Source: JBGSMF01 sp041740315 | GTDB lineage: Bacteria > Chloroflexota > Anaerolineae > Fen-1058 | Length of the DNA stretch: 19,043 nucleotides | Assembly (NCBI GenBank): GCA_041740315.1 | Contig: JBGSMF010000403.1 | Span: 1-19,043 of the forward strand | Direction of reading: 5' to 3' | Shown here: one piece after another, positions 1 to 6,906 of the stretch | How the letters are laid out: each line of letters starts with the position of its first letter | Position numbering within the stretch: position 1 is the stretch's first letter | The notes under the pieces: model-generated | Database searches by the model: none | The model's input: only the letters and a program-made list of their open reading frames with translations | What the model was told of the DNA's origin: nothing | Program-made: the position numbers and the translations under genes

Positions 1-80
1 GTTTTGCGTTCATAGATTTGCCTCAGCATCCATAATCTCGGACATGCTCCGCGGATGCTAAGACTCTTATACCACAAATT

Positions 81-917
81 GTGTCTTGTTGGAAATCCGA
101 TGCTTTGGGCGAAAAAACGCCCAAACGGGAAAGTCTAATCAATTATGTTTTTGAAACGCCCGAATCTATGGCGCGGCTGCGGCACTTGCTGCCTGATCTG
201 GACGACGTGATTTACGCCTTTCGGCTGACGTGCGCCGAAAAAGAAATGGAGCGCCGCATCGCAACGCGCAACACCGCTCAGGTAGACTGGGAATTGGAGC
301 GGTTCAAAGAACTGATTCGCATCCAAGAAAGCAATGCAGCCCGCGGCGACCTGGGCTATGCCATTGACACGACCAACCTGAACATCGCCCAGGTAGCCGA
401 TGCCATCTGGAAGAACATCCACGAGGCAGTTGAACTAGCGCCATACGACCCGGCCTGGGCCGCGCAATACAAAGCAGAAGCTGATCGCCTCTGTGCTGCG
501 TTAGGCGATTGGCTGGTAGAAATTCATCACATTGGCAGCACCGCCGTGCCGGGCCTGGCGGCTAAACCCGTGATAGATATTCTGGTCAGCGTGCGTCGCT
601 TGGAAGACGCGCTGGCCTGTGTTGCGTCGCTGCAATCGCTGGGCTATACCTTTATTGATTACCCGCAAAACACCGACCGGCGCTTTTTCCGCAAAGGTCT
701 GCCGCGCACGCATCACCTGCATATCGTGGAACAAGGCAGCGACACCATGATTGATCACCTGGCTTTTTGTGCTGCGCTGCGCACCGACGCAGATTTACGC
801 CGCCAATATGCCCAGCTAAAAGCCGACTTGGCCGCGCGCCACAAGAGTGACCGCGCCGCCTACAGCGCCAGCAAAACGACCTTTGTCCAAAAGGCCATTA
901 AAAGTAGGATACCCTAA
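81..917 (+). CDS. GrpB-family nucleotidyltransferase-fold protein with N-terminally truncated kinase domain
   Basis: The C-terminal half (about residues 117-278) is a complete GrpB/UPF0157 domain. It has HIGSTAVPGLAAKPVIDI at 150-167, DRRFFRKG, HHLHI, HLAFCAALR and the closing DRAAYSASKTTFVQ segment. GrpB proteins have a nucleotidyltransferase-like fold and a poorly defined role; CoaE-GrpB fusions are known in actinobacteria. Residues 15-115 match the C-terminal half of a small P-loop nucleotide kinase (NYVFE, an ERRI-x-TRNTAQVDWELER stretch, then GDLGYAIDTT). The N-terminal half with the Walker A GxxxxGKS is absent. The frame is open only back to an in-frame TAA at 33-35. The GTG at 81 has no visible Shine-Dalgarno sequence, and neither do the later in-frame ATGs. 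It may be a decayed kinase-GrpB fusion in which only the GrpB domain can still work. The domain call is firm; the start and function are uncertain. Confidence 0.72.
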   Translation: MSCWKSDALGEKTPKRESLINYVFETPESMARLRHLLPDLDDVIYAFRLTCAEKEMERRIATRNTAQVDWELERFKELIRIQESNAARGDLGYAIDTTNLNIAQVADAIWKNIHEAVELAPYDPAWAAQYKAEADRLCAALGDWLVEIHHIGSTAVPGLAAKPVIDILVSVRRLEDALACVASLQSLGYTFIDYPQNTDRRFFRKGLPRTHHLHIVEQGSDTMIDHLAFCAALRTDADLRRQYAQLKADLAARHKSDRAAYSASKTTFVQKAIKSRIP

Positions 918-923
918 TTTTCT

Positions 924-952
924 TGACAAATCTGAACTCGGAGTACAAAATC
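924..952 (+). promoter_or_regulatory. Sigma-70-type promoter candidate upstream of the cyclic-di-AMP receptor pair
   Basis: A perfect TTGACA lies at 924-929. It is followed after 17 bases by CAAAAT (947-952), inside TACAAAAT. It sits about 50 bases upstream of the ATG at 1005 and just after the stop of the GrpB gene, so it could drive the two receptor genes and the MFS transporter. The call rests only on consensus match and position. Confidence 0.45.
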
Positions 953-1004
953 AGCCTTTAAAATATCAACTTCTAGTACCCCACTTTGTCAGAAAGGAAA
1001 AGCA

Positions 1005-1349
1005 ATGATATCACCCGGGCAAGTAAATCAACTTGTCTTGGCAACCGTCGCCGGCAATCAGGCTGGCGAGCTGGTTGAAAAGTTGACCGGCGATGGCTTT
1101 CACGTCACTATCATAGACAGCAGCGGAGGCATTTTGCAAGAGGCCACCGTTTCGCTGCTGATCGGTCTGGATAAAGCCAACCGGACGTGCCTGCTAGAGC
1201 ATCTGCGCAATTGCTGCCGCGCCTATACGCACTTTTTGCCGGCGCACGTAGAGGGGCCGTTCCTTCAAGCGCAGCCTGTGATGATTGAAGCAGAGCTGGG
1301 CGGGGCGACGGTCTATGCGTTCGACATTGAATACTTTGAGCAATTATGA
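1005..1349 (+). CDS. Cyclic-di-AMP receptor (PstA/DarA, DUF970) paralogue 1, diverged motif
   Basis: This 114-residue protein has the PII-like fold pattern of the PstA/DarA cyclic-di-AMP receptors. These are cytosolic homotrimers that bind the nucleotide between subunits. Visible features are an N-terminal beta strand (QLVLATVAG), an amphipathic helix, GFHVTIIDSSGGI, SLLIGLD, a long middle loop, and a C-terminal EAELGGATVYAFDIEYFEQ. The last segment matches the EVxVGGATVFVxxVxxF end of the family. Its length equals a typical full PstA. The usual STGGFLRxGNTT binding loop is degenerate here (SSGGILQEATVS), with the Phe, Arg and Asn replaced, so ligand binding is doubtful. AAAGGA at 993-998 supports the ATG at 1005. 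A second copy follows after 160 bases. The family is clear; a cyclic-di-AMP function is inferred. Confidence 0.78.
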   Translation: MISPGQVNQLVLATVAGNQAGELVEKLTGDGFHVTIIDSSGGILQEATVSLLIGLDKANRTCLLEHLRNCCRAYTHFLPAHVEGPFLQAQPVMIEAELGGATVYAFDIEYFEQL

Positions 1350-1356
1350 TCAGAGT

Positions 1357-1474
1357 TTATCGGAAATAACGCAGCCAACGTATCCCCACACCTGCACTTG
1401 CGCCAAGCGCAGCGCAGGTGCAAGTGTACGTTGGCGGACTGGCATGGGGATGCCCGTCCTGCTATTTCCGATAA
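1357..1474. repeat. 118-bp nested palindromic element between the receptor paralogues
   Basis: The ends are a perfect 12-bp inverted repeat, TTATCGGAAATA (1357-1368) and TATTTCCGATAA (1463-1474). Inside is a second perfect 9-bp pair, GCCAACGTA (1374-1382) and TACGTTGGC (1427-1435). A third, 15-bp pair has two non-Watson-Crick positions (1389-1403 with 1412-1426) around an 8-base loop. The heptamer TTATGAT occurs on both sides (1344-1350, 1483-1489) and could be a target duplication or chance. It could be a MITE or REP-like element, or a processing or attenuating structure between the two genes. Confidence 0.7.
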
Positions 1475-1509
1475 GGTCTATTTTATGATTATAGGAGAGG
1501 AAGGTCACA

Positions 1510-1776
1510 ATGAAAGTGATTATTGCTATTGTGCGTGATGTTGACGACGAGCGCGTGATTGAGCGATTGGTAGCCGGCAATTATCGCGTGACCCGCGTGG
1601 CCAGCACGGGGGGATTTTTGCGCCGGGGCAACGTAACGCTGCTGGTGGGGGTTGAAAGCGGCCAGCAAGTTCAAACTGTTGTTGATCTGTTAAAAGAGAC
1701 CTGCAGCCCCGCCGACCCCGATCATCGCCGCGCCACACTCTTTGTGATGAACGCAGAGTACTTTGAGCAAATCTAG
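1510..1776 (+). CDS. Cyclic-di-AMP receptor (PstA/DarA, DUF970) paralogue 2, short form
   Basis: This 88-residue protein begins MKVIIAIVRDVDDERVIERL and keeps the canonical loop YRVTRVASTGGFLRRGN-V-T, followed by LLVGVES. This loop is the hallmark of PstA/DarA cyclic-di-AMP receptors. It ends ATLFVMNAEYFEQI, parallel to the end of the first copy. It lacks the long middle loop and most of the xVEVxVGG segment that full-length members have (about 108 residues), and the first copy retains. An AGGAGAGGAAGG tract just upstream supports the ATG at 1510. It may form homotrimers or mixed trimers with paralogue 1. The MFS transporter starts 14 bases after its stop, so the transporter is a plausible partner or co-regulated gene. 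The family assignment is firm. Confidence 0.85.
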   Translation: MKVIIAIVRDVDDERVIERLVAGNYRVTRVASTGGFLRRGNVTLLVGVESGQQVQTVVDLLKETCSPADPDHRRATLFVMNAEYFEQI

Positions 1777-1790
1777 CGCCCAGGTTCACT

Positions 1791-3164
1791 TTGACAAAAC
1801 AACCCCATACACCTCAGCAAACTAAGAGTAGGCGCCCCGAGGTGCGCCTATTTTGGTCTCGGCTAACACACAGCGCCTTACACCTGACGGCGGGCGGCAG
1901 TTGGACCATCCAATTATCCACGGCCGTCCGGCGCAACCTGCGCTGGTTTTGGTTAGATGGGGTCTTTGCCATGGCCTCCGAATCAATTGTGTTGGCCTAT
2001 CTATCGTTGTTCATCCTGGCCTTGGGCGCAACTGCCGCCCAGATTGGCCTGTTGAGCGCGCTATCTAACCTGAGCGCGGCGCTGCTCGTCTTGCCGGGGG
2101 CAGCCATCGTAGAACGCTGGGGCAAGCGCAAACGTACCTGCTTGTGGTCTGGCGGCGGCGTGGCGCGCGGAATGCTTTTGCTGCTGGCCCTGCTGCCTTT
2201 GGTGGGACGCGGCCCCGCTCTAGTCTATATTGCCATCGCGCTGGCTGTCATCCGCTCAGCCTTTGCCAACCTGTCTGTTCCCGCGTGGACATCGCTCACC
2301 GCCGATATCGTGCCGATCAACTGGCGGGGGCGCTATTTTTCATCTCGCAATATGGCTATGGGTATTGCCGGTATGGCCGCCACCTATTTTGTCGGCGCAA
2401 TGATCACGCGAGCAGGCGCTCCATTGGGCTATCCACTGGCGATGGGGATAGCTTTTCTTGCCGGCATAGCCTCTACCTTTGCCTTCGCCCGGATAAAAGA
2501 ACCATCCATTTCGCCAACACCCCAAGTGGGCGCCAGCCCGCGCTTGCCCATCTTGAAAAATCTGCTGGCCCAAAAAGAATTTCTGGCTTTTTGCGGCATT
2601 GCGGCAGTGTGGAACTTGTCCATCAATGTGGCCGGGCCATTTTTTAGCGTCTACCTCGTCAGCACCTTAAAAGCCAGTGCGGGCTTTGTGGGGGGGCTGG
2701 TGGTGGTCAATGGCCTGGCGGCTTTGCCGGGGCAAAGGTTGTTCGGGCTTTTATCTGATCGTTGGGGGCCGCGCCGAGTGCAATTGCTCACCGGCCTGCT
2801 CATCCCCCTGGTGCCCTGGCTGTGGGCCATCAGCCGCTCGCCATGGCAATTGATACCCGCCGAGATTGCCTCTGGCTTTTTGTGGGCGGGTTATTCACTC
2901 TCTAGCTTTAATTTTTTGCTCACACTCACGCCAGAAGACCGCCGGGCGCGCTATGCGGCGCTTTACCAAATTGTGGTCACAGTGATGCTGGCCATTGGGG
3001 CAGCCATCGGCAGCGTCATCGCCACTCGCTGGGGATACACCACCACCATGGTTCTATCTGGCCTGGGCCGACTTGTGGCCGCGCTAATGTTTGTCTTTTT
3101 TATCCGGCCCCCTGGCTCGCCAAGCGCCAAGCCAACCCCCGGCACAACGCCGCCATCTAGCTGA
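1791..3164 (+). CDS. Major facilitator superfamily transporter
   Basis: This 457-residue protein is rich in hydrophobic helices, about 12, with the N- and C-halves separated by a polar stretch near residues 225-250. The first TM region begins LRWFWLDGVFAMASESIVLA. The MFS A-motif-like loop between TM2 and TM3 reads LPGAAIVERWGKRKR, and a second-half equivalent is FGLLSDRWGPRR. Such proteins move small solutes across the cytoplasmic membrane by proton-coupled exchange, but nothing identifies the substrate. The start used is TTG at 1791, 14 bases after the second cyclic-di-AMP receptor; its Shine-Dalgarno is weak. The first in-frame ATG, at TM1, would delete the N-terminal extension and part of TM1, so it is less likely. 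It probably belongs to the same transcript as the receptor pair. Confidence 0.88.
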   Translation: MTKQPHTPQQTKSRRPEVRLFWSRLTHSALHLTAGGSWTIQLSTAVRRNLRWFWLDGVFAMASESIVLAYLSLFILALGATAAQIGLLSALSNLSAALLVLPGAAIVERWGKRKRTCLWSGGGVARGMLLLLALLPLVGRGPALVYIAIALAVIRSAFANLSVPAWTSLTADIVPINWRGRYFSSRNMAMGIAGMAATYFVGAMITRAGAPLGYPLAMGIAFLAGIASTFAFARIKEPSISPTPQVGASPRLPILKNLLAQKEFLAFCGIAAVWNLSINVAGPFFSVYLVSTLKASAGFVGGLVVVNGLAALPGQRLFGLLSDRWGPRRVQLLTGLLIPLVPWLWAISRSPWQLIPAEIASGFLWAGYSLSSFNFLLTLTPEDRRARYAALYQIVVTVMLAIGAAIGSVIATRWGYTTTMVLSGLGRLVAALMFVFFIRPPGSPSAKPTPGTTPPSS

Positions 3165-3210
3165 TGGACAAAATTCACCACGGGGGCGCCGAGGATGCGG
3201 GAAAAAACTG

Positions 3211-3219
3211 TGATATAAT
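3211..3219 (+). promoter_or_regulatory. Extended -10 promoter for the LiaF-like/lipoprotein/TPR cluster
   Basis: TGATATAAT at 3211-3219 is a perfect extended -10 element (TGn-TATAAT). No good -35 is visible upstream, as is usual for extended -10 promoters. It would give a leader of about 110 bases before the ATG at 3336. That leader contains the hairpin at 3267-3320. Confidence 0.45.
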
Positions 3220-3266
3220 TTCATGTACAAAAGTCCAGCACTAGTGTACTCTCACTCATATCAAGA

Positions 3267-3320
3267 GCCTATCCTAAAATGGGCCTTTTCATATTGGAAA
3301 AAGTGGATTTTAGGCTAGGC
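3267..3320. repeat. Inverted repeat / leader hairpin upstream of the LiaF-like gene
   Basis: GCCTATCCTAAAAT (3267-3280) pairs with ATTTTAGGCTAGGC (3307-3320) with one mismatch in 14. An inner CCTTTTC/GGAAAAAG pairing adds to the stem. It ends just before the AAGGAGG Shine-Dalgarno at 3324-3330. It may be a leader structure or a very small IS/MITE remnant, since such ends resemble terminal inverted repeats. No clear target duplication was seen. Confidence 0.5.
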
Positions 3321-3335
3321 ATTAAGGAGGCAAAC

Positions 3336-3776
3336 ATGTCCGAGCAACCCTATCATGACAAGGAAGAAAAAGACGAAAAGCAAGAAGAAAAACGCCGCGA
3401 GGAAGAGGAAAAGGAAGAAAAGAACCGAGGAGAAAAATGGCGCAGCGACCCCCTAGGCGCTGTGACATGGGCCGGCATTCTCATCTGGGCCGGTATTGCC
3501 CTGCTGATAGGCAACATTGGTCTTTTAGACCGATTTGAAAAACTAGACGCCTGGGGATTTGTCTTTATCGGGGCCGGGCTGATTGTCTTGTTAGAGACCT
3601 GCATCCGCCTGTTGGTGCCGGCCTATCGGCGACCGGTTACGGGCAACATTATCCTTGCCATCATTTTGCTGGCGATTGGATTGGGCGACCTGATCAGTTG
3701 GGGCATTATCTGGCCGCTCGTGTTGATTGGCCTGGGTCTATTCGTCCTGGCGCGCGGCCTCGGCTGGAGGCGCTGA
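3336..3776 (+). CDS. LiaF-like / DUF5668-like membrane protein with charged N-terminus
   Basis: This 146-residue protein has residues 1-36 almost entirely Glu, Lys and Arg, predicted as a cytosolic charged helix or coiled coil. Four hydrophobic segments follow at about 42-62, 72-94, 103-118 and 122-141. The paired short helices with repeated LIGLGL/IGAGLI and WGIIWPLVLIGLGLFVL resemble the transmembrane domain of LiaF-type envelope-stress proteins and DUF5668. The periplasmic C-terminal domain of true LiaF is absent. The start at 3336 is chosen because AAGGAGG at 3324-3330 lies 5 bases upstream; the frame is open further back to 3279, inside the leader hairpin. It opens a cluster with the lipoprotein 15 bases downstream. 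A role in envelope stress sensing is inferred. Confidence 0.7.
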   Translation: MSEQPYHDKEEKDEKQEEKRREEEEKEEKNRGEKWRSDPLGAVTWAGILIWAGIALLIGNIGLLDRFEKLDAWGFVFIGAGLIVLLETCIRLLVPAYRRPVTGNIILAIILLAIGLGDLISWGIIWPLVLIGLGLFVLARGLGWRR

Positions 3777-3791
3777 ATAAGGGAGGTCTAT

Positions 3792-4760
3792 ATGAACAAG
3801 CCTATCTCACTTTTAGTTTTGGTTATGCTTTGCATCATCGCAGCCAGCGGCTGTGGCGCTGCGCCCACCAGCGCGCCCACGCTGCCAGCCGCAACCCTTG
3901 CTCCATCTCTAGCCGCGCCTACGCCAGCGGCGGCCACAGCCACCACAGCACCCAAGCCAAGCGTTACGGCCAAACCCGCGCCATTGCCGCCAGAACCTCG
4001 TCCAATCCCGTTCAAAGCATCTGATGGACAGGCATTGGAGGGGTTGTACTATCCCGCCGCAGTCAACCCGGCGCCTTTGGTTGTACTGATGCACTGGGCG
4101 CCTGGCGACCAGGCAAGCTGGGTCGAGATTGCATACTGGCTGCAAAACCGCGGTCTGGGGGGCAAAACACCCAACCCGCAAGACGAAGCCTGGCTTGATA
4201 GCTCTTGGTTCCCACCCGTGCCCACCAAGCAATCTCTGGCAGTATTCACCTTCACACTTCGTGGCTGCGAAGGAGGTTGCAAGAGCGGTTTTAGCTCGCA
4301 GCAACGACTGCTAGATGCACAGGCAGCCATGCAAACCGCCAGCGAGCTTGAGGGAGTGGACCCCCAACGCATTGTAACCATTGGGGCCAGCGTCGGCGCA
4401 GATGGCGCCGCTGATGGGTGCTTTTGGCTCAACGCGCAAAAAGGCAAAGGGCAGTGCCGGGGCGCGATGTCGCTTTCACCAGGCGGTTACCTCACCGTGC
4501 CTTATGCCGAGGCCGTCAAGACGCTCCAAGCCGAGCAGCCACCCAAACCAGCCTGGTGCCTGTACGCAGATGGAGACACGCCATCAGCCGAAGCGTGCAA
4601 ATCGGCTTCTGGGAATTCTTTTAACCAGGCAGCCTATACTGATTCCAGAGAACATGGCATGACGTTGTTTTCAGAATCGAGGACGCCCAAAGCCGGCTCG
4701 CAAAACCCAAATGCCATGCAATTGATTCTTGATTTTCTAAAACAATGCCTGGAGCTTTGA
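3792..4760 (+). CDS. Secreted lipoprotein with alpha/beta-hydrolase (dienelactone hydrolase-like) domain
   Basis: This 322-residue protein has a lipoprotein signal peptide, with a hydrophobic core at residues 5-18 and the lipobox ASGC with Cys21. An Ala/Thr/Pro-rich linker (about 22-70) leads to a folded domain. The domain shows alpha/beta-hydrolase features: LVVLMHW (oxyanion strand, residues 96-102), the nucleophile elbow IGASVGADGA with Ser200, an acidic YADGD near 259-262, and EHGM with candidate catalytic His288. The SPGGYL segment is also typical of dienelactone hydrolase relatives. It is expected to be anchored to the outer face of the membrane and to act on an unknown ester or amide. 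GGGAGG 5 bases upstream fixes the start. Several Cys residues (159, 163, 210, 222, 256, 269) may form disulfides. Confidence 0.8.
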   Translation: MNKPISLLVLVMLCIIAASGCGAAPTSAPTLPAATLAPSLAAPTPAAATATTAPKPSVTAKPAPLPPEPRPIPFKASDGQALEGLYYPAAVNPAPLVVLMHWAPGDQASWVEIAYWLQNRGLGGKTPNPQDEAWLDSSWFPPVPTKQSLAVFTFTLRGCEGGCKSGFSSQQRLLDAQAAMQTASELEGVDPQRIVTIGASVGADGAADGCFWLNAQKGKGQCRGAMSLSPGGYLTVPYAEAVKTLQAEQPPKPAWCLYADGDTPSAEACKSASGNSFNQAAYTDSREHGMTLFSESRTPKAGSQNPNAMQLILDFLKQCLEL

Positions 4761-4762
4761 GA

Positions 4763-5698
4763 GTGGCCGATACTAACGACACGCTTGCTCAGGGCATTGC
4801 TGCGCTCAAGGCCGGACAAAAGGCCGAGGCGCGCAATTTGCTAGGGCAAGCTGTGCGGCAGGACCCCAAGGATGAAACAGCGTGGCTGTGGCTGAGCGGC
4901 GCGGTCGAGAGCGACCAAGAGCGCCGCTATTGCATGGAAAGAATACTCAAGCTCAACCCCAACAACACCCTGGCCCAGCAGGCCCTGGAGCAAATGCAAG
5001 CGCCAGCCGCGCCACCCACCCAGCCCGCGCGCCCCACAGTTCTGCCGCCCCTTGCGCCCGCAGTGTCCACACCGCCTATAGAAGCAAAACCCGAGGCCAA
5101 GCTCCCTCCGCCGCCTGTCAAGGTAACGCCCAAGCGAAAGCCCAACCGTTTGCTCATAGCCATTGGCGTGGGATTGCTCTGTGTGGCATGTGTCGCAGGC
5201 ATTTACCTTGCATGGCAGCAGATTAGACAGTCAACACAATCGGCGCTTGTAACCGATCCAACTCAAGCCGCTCGTATTGGCCGCGAGATTGTAGATTACA
5301 CCACGCCGCCCAACTATACCGAAATGGCCCCTCAAATTCCGAATGTCAAGACCGTCATCATCGCGCCCAAGTCGCAGCCAGGCGGCGCGATCTTTACGCT
5401 GACGCAAATGCCCTCAAACAACACGCTACAAGAGGCAGAAAAATTGGTGCGCCAAATCCTGGAAAAATATTCTCTCACTCAGAAAGTACAACCCATAGTC
5501 GTTGGCACACAGCAAATAAATATCAAGGGCAAGCCGGTTACTTTAACCATCAGCGAAGGCAAGTCTGGCGGGCAGACTGTGCGCCAGATGATGGGGACGT
5601 TTCCTGGCAAAACAAGCTCGGTCCTGCTAATGATCTGGGGCGTTACTAGCACTTGGGACCAAAAGCTCATTGACGGCTTTCTGGCTTCAATCAGATAA
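4763..5698 (+). CDS. TPR-containing membrane protein with C-terminal extracytoplasmic domain
   Basis: About 311 residues. The N-terminal part (about 3-80) holds tetratricopeptide-like helices, including AIALKAGQ-type, AWLWLSGAVESDQERR and ILKLNPNNTLAQQAL stretches. A Pro/Ala/Lys-rich linker follows, then one TM helix (about 130-150, LLIAIGVGLLCVACVAGIYL), then a C-terminal domain of about 150 residues outside the membrane that I do not recognise. The start at GTG 4763 is preferred because GGAG lies at 4751-4754. An in-frame ATG at 4745 adds six residues and overlaps the hydrolase gene but has no Shine-Dalgarno. The two genes are adjacent or overlapping, so they are probably translated together. 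TPRs bind proteins, and here they would face the cytosol. The partner is unknown. Confidence 0.78.
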   Translation: MADTNDTLAQGIAALKAGQKAEARNLLGQAVRQDPKDETAWLWLSGAVESDQERRYCMERILKLNPNNTLAQQALEQMQAPAAPPTQPARPTVLPPLAPAVSTPPIEAKPEAKLPPPPVKVTPKRKPNRLLIAIGVGLLCVACVAGIYLAWQQIRQSTQSALVTDPTQAARIGREIVDYTTPPNYTEMAPQIPNVKTVIIAPKSQPGGAIFTLTQMPSNNTLQEAEKLVRQILEKYSLTQKVQPIVVGTQQINIKGKPVTLTISEGKSGGQTVRQMMGTFPGKTSSVLLMIWGVTSTWDQKLIDGFLASIR

Positions 5699-5700
5699 TG

Positions 5701-5732
5701 CGAGTGGGGGCAGGCAAACTTGCCCCCACTCG
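5701..5732. terminator. Bidirectional hairpin between convergent genes
   Basis: A perfect 12-bp inverted repeat, CGAGTGGGGGCA (5701-5712) and TGCCCCCACTCG (5721-5732), surrounds an 8-base loop. It lies exactly between the stop of the TPR gene (5698) and the stop of the GH3 gene (5735). No long T-run follows on either side, so it may act as a strong stem or need a factor. Confidence 0.75.
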
Positions 5733-5734
5733 TG

Positions 5735-6883
5735 TCATAATCGCCCCAGGTTAAAGGTCGTAAACTCGTCCCAGGCGTAGCGCAGCGGCGTCCACCACAA
5801 ATCGCGCCCAATACACCGAAAGTAGGGTGGCTCCATTGCCAAAATCAGATCGCCAATTTTGTAGCGGGCCAGGATGGGCGTAGAGACAACCAGGCTGCCC
5901 ATTTCGCCGGGGCGCATCTGGTGCAACAATTTAAAGCCAGCACTGGTTTCTATTTCAAAGAAAAATAAATCATAGTTCGGCACCCAGGCGCGGTTGTCAT
6001 CTCGCTGCTGGCCAAACATGCCCTCGGTTGCGCCATAGATTTCGCGAATGACCACCGGCCCATACAAAGCCTCTAGCGCCGGCTGATAGCGCGTGTTAAT
6101 GCCCGGCACGCTGCCCAAGGTCATAATTCGAGTCTTCCACAAGTCTTTGGGATAGACCCTGTGCACGCGATGCAGGTAACTGGCAAAGAGGGTGGCCGTT
6201 GGAGCCACTCCGCCCACCAGCGTGACATTTTCATCCTTGCATTGTTGATAGGCCAGCTCAAAGCGCGCGTCCCAATCGCGCCTGGTCTTGCCGCCACCCA
6301 AAGCATCAATGTCTTCTTGGGTCGGCAGCGAGCGGATGGGTGTAGATTTTGAAACGTGCTTGGTATAGATGCCCGAGCTGTAACCATATTCAATTTGGCG
6401 CTCGCCCGCTTGGAGGGTTCCCACCACTGAGGGAAAATTCAAATTCAGGTTGACGCCTTGGAACAAGTCATAGCGGCCGCTGCTGGCCACATAGTTCATC
6501 ATGGCCCGCCCGGCGCTGACGCGCATGCGCAAATCGGTGGGCGTCATGGGGATGAACTTGGATTCGTTCTTGGTGGTGCCGCGCGTGATGGCCCAGCCGA
6601 TTGGCTCTTCGTTCAGCAGCAGCTTGACCTCGCCGGCCATCACGCGCTGGATGAGCGGCTTGTACTCTTTGTAGGTAGCCACCGGGAAAGCGCTTTTGTA
6701 ATCTTGCAGCGTTTCAACGTGGGCCGCCCCGTGCCGGGCGCCATAATCGGTTTGAGAATAGATTTGCAAGAGGCGATGCAGCACCTCTTGCTGGGCTTGC
6801 TGCGGGTTGCCCACCGCGTCGTGCCAGGGCTGCAACATTGCCCTCAGCATTTGGGCCGCCGCTTGGGCGTCACTTGTGACCAT
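5735..6883 (-). CDS. GH3-family acyl-adenylating enzyme, short form
   Basis: This 382-residue protein matches the GH3 auxin-responsive family, a branch of the ANL adenylating enzymes that in plants couple acyl acids to amino acids. Motifs are the phosphate-binding loop ITRGTTKNESKFIPMT (about residues 99-114), AGRAMMNYV, the acidic signature REIYGATEGMFGQQ and ARYKIGDLI near the C-terminus. Known GH3 enzymes run to about 500-600 residues with a C-terminal lid. This one stops about 40 residues after the YKIGD motif, so it lacks the lid. The frame ends cleanly. ATG 6883 is chosen because GAGGTGA lies just upstream; a TTG at 6901 is in frame. It lies downstream of an ASKHA-family gene across hairpins. 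The substrate is unknown, and bacterial members are mostly uncharacterised. Confidence 0.78.
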   Translation of the reverse strand: MVTSDAQAAAQMLRAMLQPWHDAVGNPQQAQQEVLHRLLQIYSQTDYGARHGAAHVETLQDYKSAFPVATYKEYKPLIQRVMAGEVKLLLNEEPIGWAITRGTTKNESKFIPMTPTDLRMRVSAGRAMMNYVASSGRYDLFQGVNLNLNFPSVVGTLQAGERQIEYGYSSGIYTKHVSKSTPIRSLPTQEDIDALGGGKTRRDWDARFELAYQQCKDENVTLVGGVAPTATLFASYLHRVHRVYPKDLWKTRIMTLGSVPGINTRYQPALEALYGPVVIREIYGATEGMFGQQRDDNRAWVPNYDLFFFEIETSAGFKLLHQMRPGEMGSLVVSTPILARYKIGDLILAMEPPYFRCIGRDLWWTPLRYAWDEFTTFNLGRL

Positions 6884-6906
6884 TGATTCACCTCTCGTCA
6901 AAGTAA

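Noticed and set aside
1..13. Possible minus-strand gene start (ATG at 13-11 with GAGG 7 bases upstream) leaving the window on the left
   Set aside because: Only four codons are visible, too few to support a gene.
2144..2647. 167-codon plus-strand frame inside the transporter gene
   Set aside because: It is an out-of-frame reading of a well-supported MFS gene and has no recognisable domain.
3792..4015. Low-complexity Ala/Thr/Pro region as a possible tandem repeat
   Set aside because: The units are irregular; it is an ordinary lipoprotein linker.
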